Shown in pieces: positions 18,928 to 28,553 of a stretch of 64,000 nucleotides of DNA. The translations under genes and the position numbers were made by a program. The DNA lies in NCBI GenBank assembly GCA_945859605.1, contig OX243825.1, positions 18,728,191 to 18,792,190 of the forward strand, read 5' to 3'. Under the pieces are notes generated by a model. It ran no database searches and was not told the DNA's origin. It saw only the letters and a program-made list of their open reading frames with translations. Origin of the DNA: Lumbricus rubellus (Eukaryota > Annelida > Clitellata > Crassiclitellata > Lumbricidae). The first letter of the stretch is position 1. The number at the start of each line of letters is the position of its first letter.

Positions 18928-21900
18928 CTGACAATCAGACCATTCGAACGTTAAATTAAACAGAGAAACGCCAGCAAGTCAAAATATCGTCAATGGGCAA
19001 AAACAGGCGGCTATTATATAATATTAAAAGTAGGCTAATCCCGGCGGTTTTGGCCAATATCTTGGCCCAAAAAAACTTAAAATAAACTTCTATGAGCTTA
19101 AAGGTTGGCTAATAATTATTCAAATCTACGTGCAATCATGCAATGGCCAAATTTTTCCAAGACATTTCAAACAGAACAAAAGCTAGGCTATATCACTTTT
19201 AGAGAGTCCACCAACTGTTTTTTGATGGTTCAAAAACGTGACGCAACAAAATGTAAAAAACGATTTGTTAAAATCACAAAATCCCTAGATACAGGTCCAA
19301 ATTAATTTTTCTGTATGCTTATATTTGCTGGCATAAGGACCTCGTGAGAATTAATGAGCCGATATAATTATGCCTGCTTGCCTGGTCTGATAGCCTCGAA
19401 GACATTCCTCATGAGAATATCGAGATGTTCGTCATCCCAGTCGTGTATCACGTGACTCAGAACGTAGAGGTCACTTGATGGAAGAACGTCCTTGAAAAAG
19501 TCACCTGCACAATAATTATTATACAGGTCATAAAAGTAGGCCTATTATCATCTAATAGAAAATGTCTTGTAGCAAGTTTGTGAAGACAATCTATAGTTTA
19601 GTTCACAAACGATAGTTTAAGAATAGCCTACCATCGCTCATGAACTATAGGGTCTCTGTTGTTTTTCTGCTGCTAACTCTCTTTAGTAGGCCTACTTTTA
19701 ATTATTGTTTCTTTGCAGTGCAGAGTGAGATGGGGAGTGACACATACAAAGAGAGAGACAGACAGACAGAGAGACAGACAGACAGAGAGAGACAGAGAGA
19801 CAGACAGGCAGAGACAGAAGTAAAACTATAGGACAGGACTCACATGCTTTGATTGACAGGTTGGACAGATGCGGCGTTGACTTAGCCATGAAGTGACGAG
19901 TGATTGGCAGGACGTGGATTAGATCGGCAACGACGACGTCCATCTGCGGATGAGTGGCAGCCAACTCTCTGCCGAGTGCACCCGTACCACCTGCAACAGC
20001 AGCAGAGGCAGAAACTACTGTTATTATTATTTATTGTTATTGTTGTTTATTTTTACCCGAGGTATAGTTCTAATGATCTAATCTCTCAAGATGAAAAATT
20101 GTTCCGAGACGATAAAAAAAACAGTGGGTAGGCTCACTAAAAGTGATATGACTTTTGTCCTGTTTCAAATATTTCGATGAAATTCGGCTATTGCAGTCTA
20201 CGTAGTAACGTAGATATGAATTACCTATAGTCTAAACCCGTAAAACTTGACTTGAACTTGGCCAATATAATTTTTTATTAGCAAAAAACAGTAAGGGATT
20301 ACTTTTTTTTACCCACCCCGTATTGTATAATCAATCAATCAATCAATCAATCACATAAATTTATATAGCGCTCGTTCAAGATCACTACTCAGAGGCGCTC
20401 CCAACCCAGGCCTGGTCAAAAAGAAAAGGTTTGAGAAGACAATAGAAAGAGCCATAATATGCAAGTATAGGCTACCTCCGAGATCGCAGGCCGTCTTGAA
20501 CTGCGTCAGATCGAAAGCCCTGACGGCGGCCGGTGCATCTCTGCTGCAGAACATGTGCATCGTTTCAAGAAACTCCAGCTTCTTCTCCTCGTTCGCATAG
20601 AATCCATCGCCGAACGAGAAGCAACCATGGCCAACTCCTTTGCCTGCAGCAGCAGCAGCAGCCGCAGCAGCAGCATCACATCCACCAACGCCTTCGCTGC
20701 AACTGACCACGCGTCCCAGCTGCCGTTTGCCTTCAGAATTATACAAACACGAAAATGACCATGCACTCCACACAAACACGAAAATGACCATGCACTCCAT
20801 ACAAACACGAAAACGACCATGCACTCCATACAAACACGAAAATGACCATGCATGTACTCCATACAAACACGAAAATGACCATGCATGTACTCCATACAAA
20901 CACGAAAATGACCATGCATGTACTCCATACAAACACGAAAATGACCATGCACTCCATACAAACACGAAAATGACCATGCACTCTTTTAGCTACATCACAT
21001 CACCTTAGAGATGGAGGTTAGATTTCTAATTTTAATGAAGCAAATCTATTAAATTACTTAAACAATCTTTTAATTATTTAACAATCACGGGAACTCAGTA
21101 CTGTCTCTGCTCATAGCTGCCAATCCTGGCCATGGTCGACAAGAAAGTCTTGAGAAGACGGTATAAAGAGCCACAAAGTCACGGGAAAGAGAGGGAGAGC
21201 CGCAGGGAAGCTATTACAGATAATTTATAGCTGGACTCAGCCTGGACCCACCACCGAAAATGCTCTTCGCTGCATGGTATATGGTGGCACTATACTATAC
21301 TATTTTGGGATTTATAAAGCGCCTATCACAGACCAACCTAATCAGAGGCGCTCCCAGTGCGAAGATCCTCTTGGAAAAAGAAAAGTTTTAAGGAAGCGTG
21401 CAGAAATAGCAGTGCTTCCATGCATGTAAGATTTGAGTAAGAATTATATTAGGAAGACTATTCCATAGCAAGGGACCGATAGAAGCAAAGGCACGAGAAT
21501 AAGGGAAGGGTAGTCAACACGAGCCATGCTTGGTGATGATAGGGTTTTGAAGGGTGTATAATTATAATGCCACTGGATCCATAGGTGTACCTTCTCTGAT
21601 GCCTTCTTTTAGGTGACCGAAGATGGCGTACAGGTCTCCTACTTTTGCGATGAGTGGTCGAATTGAACCAGGACTGGACGTTGATAGATACATCTGCGAA
21701 CAAGCGCTGTTCCGATAGACGGCTAAACAACAATTAGTAAACAACACATTATATATTATTATAAAAATCATTTATTTATTTATTTATTTATTTATTTATT
21801 TCTTCATTCAAGCTCCCGACCAGGAGCGCAACCAGAAAATTTTGCGTGGGTCACCCTATAGCCCTGGGGGTGCCCCAGTACCCCTCTGGTTGGGCCACTG

Positions 21901-22508
21901 CTCCCGACTCAGATGCGCTCCCAACTACAGCGCAGATAATGCATCGGAATTTCACGCCGAAGCGCCCGAGCAATAATATTGCGAGGGAGGACTTGCTCAA
22001 AGTCCCTACACGGCGGCTTCAGGTGGATTCGAACCTGCAACCCTCCGGCTGCAAGGCAACGAACATGCCCATGGCTGCACCACCGCGCCAATAGACACAG
22101 TGCTTAGATGCATTTGCTTCAATACATTCTTCTATTGCGTCAATGAATTTGCTTTGCACCAAATAGGTTCGTATATAGGTCTGCATCAACATACTTGTAA
22201 GTTGTATTGCATTGATATGTACATTCCCATTACGTCATTGCTTTTGCATAGCATTCATACATGTTGCATGATGTATTGATGTAGTAGGCTATGTGAAACT
22301 ATTCTACCTGACTGTGTATAGATCCTTGTACAATCATTATTAAAAATTATGTCCATGTGCCGAATACATTATTATTGACTAGCGATGAAAGAAATGTTGA
22401 ACACCTAAACTAATTTTGTCATGAAACTATAATTATAATGAATTCTATAAAATCTCGTGTAGTAAGTTTGTATGTATGTGTGCATAATATCTGTTTGTAT
22501 TGTATATA

Positions 22509-22544
<36 letters not shown>

Positions 22545-23256
22545 TATAGGGCAGATGGGATTTTAAAACATTGTATTAAGTGGTGGTTGTTACACAGATC
22601 ATGAGTCTATATAGCCTACTGAACCACCGTAAACCCTGTTATGTTATGTTATGTTATATTGAAGGCATGTATGTAGACCTATGTTGTTATGTGCTTATAT
22701 GGATGTATGTTGGTATACGCCTGTGTATGCATTTATGCATGGCTTGTAGGCCTATATAATTATGTATGTATTTATGCATGCATCCGAACGAATTCTAATA
22801 GCTTCACAAAGTCGCTGTATACAGGTATATAGGCAAATATACATGCATGCAAGTCTGTTGCATATGAACGAATGCATTAGTTGCATAATTCACAATGGTC
22901 CTACGTAATATTCGACGTGCCTGTTCCGTTGCAGTTGTACGTCTTGTCAAGCAGAGTGAGCCCCGAGCAAGCGTTGAGCAGTCGTTCAGTGGCATCCGCA
23001 TTCAAGTTCAGACGACTCGCCAGAGTAGACGCTGTCATCGGATGTGTGCTATTGTTCAGAGTCTCGAAGATGCCGAGCGTAGTCGCAGTGTACAGAACCT
23101 AACGTATATCCACTTATATACAGGGTGGGCCAAAAAATCTTGGGGGTCTTTTTTGGCCCACCCTGTACATGCAACGACCTTTCATAAACGAATCAATCAG
23201 TCAATCAGTCAAGCTGTAAAATGCTACCATGTTTAAAATAGTCTATGTTCTTGCCT

Positions 23257-23314
<58 letters not shown>

Positions 23315-25477
23315 CCAATCAATAATTAATTATTAGCGCCGTGTAATGCAGGCTGTCTGTCCTGTTAGTAGTTAAGATTTATGTATTCTGTCAATTGCGT
23401 TCTTGTTAACTGCTTCAATTGCATCACAGTTAGGCCTACTTACATTGCAACCGGATTGTTTCAATAAAGAAAATATCATTATTAATGGCCGTGACAGCCA
23501 TTAGGTCTCTTTTATTACTGGAAGCTAACAGGGCTCCTTTAAAGAAATTTTTAGAACTGCAAAATCCCCTTCTTTCTTTCCCATGCATCCTTCATAGCAA
23601 GTTACTTCCAATCGGATAACAGTGGCCTTTTAAAGCTATATTTTAGCTGCACAGAAGTGCTTCTACAACTGAACAAATCCATTTAGAACGTCGCATGTTG
23701 TGTAAAACTGTACGCTTTAAAAAAACCTGAAAGCCATGCTGCTATTATAATAGCGGTCAGAAAAATCGGAAGGTGCTACGTTTTTAGCAGTAAATTCTTC
23801 GCTTTATACATTGTTGACATTTGTGATTGTGAAGCAAAACATAGATCTATAGGCTACTAATGATATTAAAAGGAAGGTGAAGCAAGAAGAATGAGGAGAA
23901 CGTCGTTTTGTGCTTCGGCCTAAATTCTGAATGAACAGGCATGTAGTCCTATTTTTCAAGTTTTCTGGAATCTGTTTCCAACTTCTGGGGACCCTGGATC
24001 ATGTCGACTCGAAAACGTTCGTAAATTAGTCCTGCATGCATTGCATAAGCCCATGATACGTTTAAAAAGCTATAATTGTTTATCTGTCTACTGTCTAGTC
24101 TAGTCGATGTTGATGTTGATCAGTCTAGTTTTTCAACTGTGCAAGCTATAGTGTGTGTATACCTATACAGTTTTTGTCTGTAGTCTATTCGAGTCCCGTT
24201 GAGACTTGAGAGAGTCGTGTTTAGAGTCAAGTCCTTGCGTAATAGTCTAAGGGTGGTATACGGTATAGGGCGCAAACGCCGAAAGGGTGGCAGGTTCTTC
24301 ACAGTAGGTTTAGCCTACACTGGAATGTTCGATCAACAGGTCTGGTTTGTCAAACTGCACTGCAGGGTCTAGGAATACGTCATTGAAAGTCTGGATCATG
24401 CAATTACTTGCGAACCATGCAGTATAATGAGTATATATGTTGCTTCATTAGGTTATAAGCCTGTTATAATAATTATACGAACTCATTGGCGTAGGTGACA
24501 TTTCAGGTGTGGGGGGGGGGGCAAACAATCTGATTACCTGTTTTTAGTTGTCCGGTCGATATTGACCGAAAATTCCCGTTACTTCTTTTCCCCCGAAAAT
24601 TCTGACGCCTTTTTTAGTCGTCCGGTCCAAATAGACCGAAAATTTTAGATAGAATTTTAAATTTTTCATGCCCGAAAACCAGACTTGCCCGAATTTTGGG
24701 GGCGTTTGCCCCTCCCTCTGGACCCCCGTCTCCTACGCCTATGTATGAACTTGTATACATAGGTCTAAATATGATACCTGCATCCGTATATAGCAAGTCT
24801 AACTGTGCTATATAAATATACATAGATACGGTACACTACAGTAAGACAGATAAGACTGACTCAGTGAAGCTTGATCTATAATAGGCTCAGTGGGGTGTGG
24901 TGGTGTAGAGGTGTGTTCGTTATCTTGAAACTGGAAGGTTGCGGGTTCTAATCCACCTCAATCCGCTGAGTAGGGACTCCGAACAAGTCCTTCAATTGCA
25001 ATTAGCCATACTCATGCGCTTCAGCGTGAAACGCCGATTCAGTGTCCGCGCACATGCAGTCCTGAGCGCCTCTGAGTAGTAATCTTAAAGGGTCGCTATA
25101 ACAAGTGCTTATACATACATACCTCAAACATATGCCTACATAGGCCTACATAATTAAATCGCGGTTTACCCATACTCGATCTATTTAAGCTTACTTTTAC
25201 TTTATTAACATTTCAAATTTTCCCGCCGATTTAACACGCGCTTCTGAGTCGTGTGTATTTTATAAACGGAATTATGCACGTGCAAGTAAGCATGCAAGTG
25301 TCGGTAACAGATATTATTAAGCTCGTTGTAACAAGCTAAGAAACAAGCAAAGACATTATAAGCAGCCTGTAAGCTTATGTCATGTAAATGCGTGTATACC
25401 TGTGTTTTCTGAAAGCCCATTAGAATCTCCAGTACGTCATCCAATCCTTTGCCTCCAATTCGACCGCTGATGCTCAT
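18671..25477 (-). CDS. ASMT: acetylserotonin O-methyltransferase-like gene, complete, seven exons
   Basis: Joined on the minus strand: 25477-25400, 23098-22921, 21722-21591, 20730-20476, 19990-19844, 19504-19382, 18927-18671; 389 codons plus stop, phases consistent throughout. Residues 1-128 form the dimerisation/winged-helix part (LMGFQKTQVLYTATTLGIFE, LASRLNLNADATERLLNACS). The SAM-binding glycine loop DLGGGTGALGRE is near 211-222, then DFFKDVLPSSDLYVLSHVIH with the catalytic-type His-Asp-Trp near 284-286, then PGGALLILEK and a C-terminal DAILARK. Vertebrate ASMT (345-373 residues) has the same order. It transfers a methyl group from SAM to a small-molecule hydroxyl; in vertebrates N-acetylserotonin gives melatonin, but the substrate here is inferred only. 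Oddities: ten alanines at about 149-158, a Pro-rich C-terminal tail, Cys instead of Gly before DFF, and two introns with GC donors. Confidence 0.9.
19030..19290 (+). mobile_element. mariner-like element arm (direct) in ASMT intron 6
   Basis: CCAATATCTTGGCC, TTTCAAACAGAACAAAAGC, then CACTTTTAGAGAGTCCACC and GTTTTTTGATGGTTCAAAAA parallel the left arm of the element at 28554-29721. Confidence 0.65.
19382..19504 (-). CDS. ASMT: ASMT exon 6 (catalytic His)
   Basis: Acceptor TTGTGCAG. DFFKDVLPSSDLYVLSHVIH then DWDDEHLDILMRNVFEAIRP. It ends CCAG before GCAAGC, an almost perfect GC-donor consensus; joining to exon 7 restores the conserved PGG. Confidence 0.9.
19844..19990 (-). CDS. ASMT: ASMT exon 5 (SAM loop)
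   Basis: Acceptor TGCTGTTGCAG, donor GTGAGT. GGTGALGRELAATHPQMDVV completes the glycine loop begun in exon 4. Confidence 0.88.
20105..20325 (-). mobile_element. mariner-like element arm (inverted) in ASMT intron 4
   Basis: CAGTGGGTAGGCTCACTAAA, ACTTTTGTCCTGTTTCAAAT and a terminal TTTTTTTTACCCACCCCGTA match the right arm and end of the 28554-29721 element, inverted relative to 19030-19290. Confidence 0.65.
20333..20415 (-). repeat. L2/CR1-like retroposon 3' tail with CAAT repeat
   Basis: AATCAATC run, then TTTATATAGCGCTCGTTCAA and CTCAGAGGCGCTCCCAACC. Confidence 0.5.
20476..20730 (-). CDS. ASMT: ASMT exon 4
   Basis: Acceptor AATTCTGAAG, immediately 3' of a 29/33-bp tandem repeat; donor GTAGCC. 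Encodes FYANEEKKLEFLETMHMFCS, VRAFDLTQFKTACDLG (start of the SAM loop) and a ten-alanine run from a GCT/GCA repeat. Confidence 0.85.
20745..20985. repeat. 29/33-bp minisatellite abutting ASMT exon 4
   Basis: About eight units of CATACAAACACGAAAATGAC plus CATGCACTC; some units carry an extra TGTA (33 bp). The last unit runs into the exon 4 acceptor. Confidence 0.85.
21300..21370 (-). repeat. L2/CR1-like retroposon 3' tail
   Basis: TTTATAAAGCGCCTATCACA, then AATCAGAGGCGCTCCCAGTG. Confidence 0.45.
21591..21722 (-). CDS. ASMT: ASMT exon 3
   Basis: Acceptor TTGTTTAG, donor GTACAC. VYRNSACSQMYLSTSSPGS and LYAIFGHLKEGIREG match the family's YRN...S.YL...GHL..A.REG block. Confidence 0.85.
21801..22091 (-). 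mobile_element. tRNA-derived SINE, interrupted
   Basis: Minus-strand SINE of the same family: B box as GGTTCGAATCC-like sequence near 22024-22050, tail near 21805-21930. It is interrupted by an 80-bp TIR element at 21821-21900 that duplicated CTCCCGAC. It lies in the ASMT intron between exons 2 and 3. Confidence 0.7.
21821..21900. mobile_element. 80-bp TIR element, family CAGGGGCGCAACCAG, exact 8-bp duplication
   Basis: CAGGAGCGCAACCAG ... CTGGTTGGGCCACTG, flanked by exact CTCCCGAC (21813-21820 and 21901-21908). It interrupts a SINE tail. Larger relative at 35347. Confidence 0.85.
22092..22800. other. ASMT intron 2 stretch
   Basis: AT-rich, with scattered TGTATG and GTTAT repeats; no element or exon recognised. 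Confidence 0.5.
22510..22545. repeat. TA microsatellite
   Basis: TA units bounded by TATGCATA on both sides. Confidence 0.9.
22921..23098 (-). CDS. ASMT: ASMT exon 2
   Basis: Acceptor ACGTTAG; 59 codons plus one base. VLYTATTLGIFETLNN...MTASTLASRLNLNA is the winged-helix part. The only phase-compatible end is ACAG followed by GCACGT, a GC-type donor; continuing in frame meets a TAG 22 bp on. Confidence 0.85.
23121..23165. mobile_element. 45-bp two-arm hairpin element (mariner-like ends)
   Basis: CAGGGTGGGCCAAAAAA, an 11-bp spacer, then the perfect reverse complement, flanked by TA on both sides. The arms resemble the termini of 28554-29721. It sits 22 bp upstream of the ASMT exon 2 acceptor. 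Confidence 0.8.
23255..23325. repeat. AATC tetranucleotide repeat
   Basis: About 16 AATC units, with variants near the right end. Confidence 0.9.
23529..23745. mobile_element. degraded TIR element, family CAGGGCTTTTTAAA
   Basis: ACAGGGCTCCTTTAAAG ... CTTTAAAAAAACCTG with GCTTCTACAACTG, AAATCCATTTAGAAC inside, as in 29846-30040. No exact duplication is visible. Confidence 0.5.
24484..24743 (-). mobile_element. TIR element, family CATAGGCGTACG, 260 bp
   Basis: CATTGGCGTAGG ... CTCCTACGCCTATG with TACGAACT (24476-24483) and TATGAACT (24744-24751), a 7/8 duplication. The interior is reversed relative to 17737-17961. Confidence 0.8.
24890..25120 (+). mobile_element. tRNA-derived SINE
   Basis: Head GTGGGGTGTGGTGGTGTAG with A-box-like sequence, then GGTTGCGGGTTCTAATCC (B box). 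The SINE body and a GCTATAACAAGTGC tail with ATAC repeats follow. Located in ASMT intron 1, opposite to the gene. Confidence 0.75.
25400..25477 (-). CDS. ASMT: ASMT exon 1 (start)
   Basis: ATG at 25477-25475, 26 codons, donor GTATAC. MSISGRIGG...LDDVLEILMGFQKTQ aligns with the usual N-terminal helix, so the start gives a normal-length protein. TATTCTTATAG just upstream looks like a splice acceptor, so a 5' UTR intron is possible. Confidence 0.8.
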
Positions 25478-25549
25478 CGTTACTGGCGCTATAAGAATAA
25501 ATGGGGAACGGATTAATTAATAGAAAGCGCAATGAAAGCAGATACTGTC

Positions 25550-25849
25550 CAAGGGCGGATACAGAAACTTTGGACGGGGGGAGGAGCAAAAATCTAGGCC
25601 TTGGGTCCGGAAAATAATCTTGAACATGGGTATGAAATTTTTTTTTTCGTATCCGCCAGAAAAGTTGATGACCTTTTTTTTACTTTAGTCATCCGGCCAA
25701 ATTTTCGGGAAAATTATACCATTTCATTTGAAAATATACCAAATTATAAGCTTGTTGGAACCAAATGGGGGGGGGCCCACGATACATGGGCGTTTCTAAA
25801 TGGGGGGGGGGGGGTATGGCCGGATTGGCCTCCCATGGATCCGCCCCTG
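25550..25849 (-). mobile_element. TIR element, family CAGGGGCGGATCCAG, 300 bp
   Basis: CAAGGGCGGATACAG ... CATGGATCCGCCCCTG, with ATACTGTC and ATACCATC flanks (6/8). Contains GTTGATGACC...AGTCATCCGGCC, the shared core in reverse. It lies just upstream of the ASMT start. Confidence 0.7.
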
Positions 25850-26198
25850 ATACCATCAGATGCGTTGTGGTAACGCATGTCGAACGTGCAACATTATCAT
25901 ATTAGGTCGTAAATATCCTACATGTATAATATTCAATATATATTTATAGGAATTATATAATATTATATAGATCTTATAAAATATAATTATATATTATATA
26001 TATTGTCGCAATTTGATAATCCGATATAACATAATTTTTTATATGTGTGTTTCTATGCGTAATTATGTCACAAATCGTTCGTCACATTTTGGCGCAATTT
26101 AACCGAAAAGCAAGCGCTCTCTTAGCGCACTCTGTTCTTGCTGGAAGTGAATGGGCGCGGTTGCCGATTCGTTCGAGCGCTTTACTTTTAGCGTGTAG

Positions 26199-26347
26199 CA
26201 GTGGTGTAGTGGGGGGGGGGGGAACGCGGGGGAACGCCGTTTCCCCACTTTTTTTCAGGGATAATGGAATATTAATAATACTACTAATAATAATAAAATT
26301 ATTATAAAGAGCGTTCCCCCACTTCATTTTTTAGGACTACACTACTG
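26199..26347. mobile_element. TIR element CAGTGGTGTAGT, 149 bp
   Basis: CAGTGGTGTAGTG ... GACTACACTACTG, flanked by GCGTGTAG (26191-26198) and GCGTGGAG (26348-26355). Confidence 0.8.
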
Positions 26348-26352
26348 GCGTG

Positions 26353-26425
26353 GAGCGCACAGGCTCGAATCTTACTAAGTCGGAAACTTAAGCGAGTCCT
26401 TCACTCACAATTACTCATCGCCATC
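26353..26425 (+). repeat. partial SINE body
   Basis: A degraded piece resembling the SINE middle (GGCTCGAATC, then GAGTCCTTCACTCACAATTA). It follows the target duplication of the element at 26199-26347. Confidence 0.4.
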
Positions 26426-26436
26426 GCTTAAAACAA

Positions 26437-26650
26437 ATGCATAAAATACTATCAACAATAGCAGCAGCAACAGCAATAACAATTGTAGCCTAATATAGTA
26501 AAATGCATAAAAAGTCTAACAACAATAGCAGCAACAACAACAGCAATAACAATTTTAAAAAAAATTACAGTAGGCTAACATACATAAAAATACTAACAAC
26601 AATAGCAACAACAACAATAACAGCAACACTAACAATTGTAATAACTATAA
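26437..26650. repeat. degenerate repeat rich in AACAATAGCAGC
   Basis: Three diverged copies of a roughly 70-bp unit with CAACAATAGCAGCAGCAACA-like cores. Confidence 0.6.
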
Positions 26651-26929
26651 TAGTATAACAGGTCAAACCTTCACGAGATTGAAAAAACAATGACAAAAAT
26701 TGCATTAAATTTCTCTATAGTCCCTCTCCTGTTTCACGAAATGCCGATGCAGCACGTTGCACGCTTGAGCTCTTTATAATGATTTGAAACAAACAACATC
26801 CGACAAAATGCGCCCTGTTTTCCACCTAAAGGCCACGTTGACCTCTGATGATATACGCAACCATGAATAGGGAGCCTTGACAGCTGGACATTTGGACCTA
26901 TTTACGTCCACAAGTCTCTTTATATAACC

Positions 26930-26998
26930 AGTGCTGACGGTGTGTGCTTGTATGTGCGTGTGTGTGTATATGTGCGTGTGTGTGTGCGTGTGTGTATG
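26930..26998. repeat. imperfect TG/TGCG microsatellite
   Basis: GTGTGTGTATATGTGCGTGTG-type sequence next to the left duplication of the 27013 element. Confidence 0.7.
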
Positions 26999-27012
26999 TA
27001 TGGGGGTGTAGG

Positions 27013-27313
27013 CATGGGCGTCCGCAGCGGGGCGCAAGGGGGCGCAAGTGCGCCCCTCTGGATTTTTCGCATAGTTGCACATAAATTTAGATTATTTGGT
27101 TGTGATTGTTACAACACGATTTTCAATGTGATTATCGATTCGTTCTACAAGTTGAACCTTTATATCTTTCTTTGGGCGCATAACGTATAGGTAGGCTATA
27201 GGATTCTCTCCGGGTAATATGGAAATTCAAACTGTCACCCATTAAATTTAGACCATGTGACAATTATTTAAAAGTTTGCGCCCCCCCTAGAAAAATTCCT
27301 GCGGACGCCCATG
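27013..27313. mobile_element. TIR element CATGGGCGTCCGCAG, 301 bp, exact 8-bp duplication
   Basis: Perfect terminal CATGGGCGTCCGCAG / CTGCGGACGCCCATG with GGTGTAGG repeated exactly at 27005-27012 and 27314-27321. It is likely a young insertion. Confidence 0.9.
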
Positions 27314-27320
27314 GGTGTAG

Positions 27321-27366
27321 GGACCTTGAGTCCGAGTTCTTCACTCATAATTGCTCAGCGCACATA
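27321..27366 (+). repeat. partial SINE body
   Basis: GGACCTTGAGTCC...TTCTTCACTCATAATTGCTC matches the SINE body and is flush against the right end of the TIR element at 27013-27313. Confidence 0.4.
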
Positions 27367-27501
27367 GGGCAAGAGAAAACACTTGCCATACACCTCTATA
27401 GAAGCTCTGGCTCAACACCTATCTCAGCGCACATACGGCAGGAGGAGACACTTGCCATACCCCTGCTGGAAATTTAACACCTATCTTTTAACTCCTGCCG
27501 C

Positions 27502-27820
27502 CAAGGCCGTAACTAGGGGGTGTTTTGGGTGTTTGAACACCCCCCGAAATGGTAAATGGAAAATAATATAATGCATTTACTAGCACATGATGTAAAAGCC
27601 ATGAAATAAAACATTGAAAACATCCCCGAATGAAAAATGTAGGCCTACAGAATTATAGAATGCATTCACCTATAGCACATAATTAATCACATAATGAAAA
27701 AGCACAAAATTAGGCGAAAAATGGTAAGGAAATCGTTTCCGATGACTAAAAAAGGGCGTCGGAAATTCTCCGCCAAAGAAACACACCTCCCCCCCAAATC
27801 AAATCCTGGCTACGACCTTG
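27502..27820. mobile_element. TIR element CAAGGCCGTAACTAG, 319 bp
   Basis: CAAGGCCGTAACTAGG ... TGGCTACGACCTTG, flanks CCTGCCGC and CCTGCCGA (7/8). Core GATGACTAAAAAAGGGCGTC inside. Partial relatives end near 33095 and 50836. Confidence 0.8.
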
Positions 27821-28553
27821 CCTGCCGAATGACCATTTTTGCTAGTTTTAACCGTACAGAATTGCTTCTACAACTGCACAAATCCATTTAGAACTGCACA
27901 TTTTGTGCACAACTGCACGTTAAAAATACCTGATAATTGCCTTTACATAGAAGACCAGAAACGCGCAACTTAAAATATGTTTCTATATAGCTTAATATAC
28001 AGTCCCATTTTCCTAAAACTTCTTTACACATATATGTATTGTAGGCTATTTCCGATCTATAGTTTAGCGACAGGAGCACGTGTGAATTATAGCCGCCAGA
28101 GCGCATGGTCCCCGCCGGTTTATTATAGTCTACATGTTCACCGTGCCCCAGTAATAGTTCTAAAGTTGACCGAGTTTTTGCGGCAGAGGTCGAGTCGCAG
28201 ATTACCGAAAATTCGGAATTCGGTCACCGACTTTCTTCTCGTGTCGGCCTTATAGACGAATAAACAATTCTTAGAGACGAAAGAAGCGGGAACAGCGACA
28301 GACGGATGAAGGGATACAGACAGGCAGACAGACAGAACAGAGACGGGGAGGGTGTGACTTAAGGACACGCAAACAGAGCCTAAACCTGGTCTTGAATTTT
28401 ACCCAATCAGTTGACCTGTGGGTCGCATTCGTCGGCAAAACAATTCGTCCGAAAACGACACAATTAATCAATTAATCGTGCGTCAATGACATGTGAGGAC
28501 TTTCCGATCACGTAGCTCTTGTATCGTATACACTAAATGCAGCGTTTAATCTA

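Larger units (their letters stand above)
23099..25399 (-). other. ASMT intron 1
   Basis: Holds the 45-bp hairpin element (23121), an AATC repeat (23255-23325), a degraded CAGGGCT TIR element (about 23529-23745), the CATAGGCGTACG element at 24484 and a SINE at 24890. Confidence 0.7.

Noticed and set aside
20351..20977. 208-codon frame covering ASMT exon 4
   Set aside because: Only 20476-20730 is coding; the remainder is the 29/33-bp repeat and intron, as shown by phase and family alignment.
605..25120. tRNA genes at the five SINE heads
   Set aside because: A/B-box-like sequences are present, but acceptor and anticodon stems do not fold as a tRNA and SINE bodies and tails follow.
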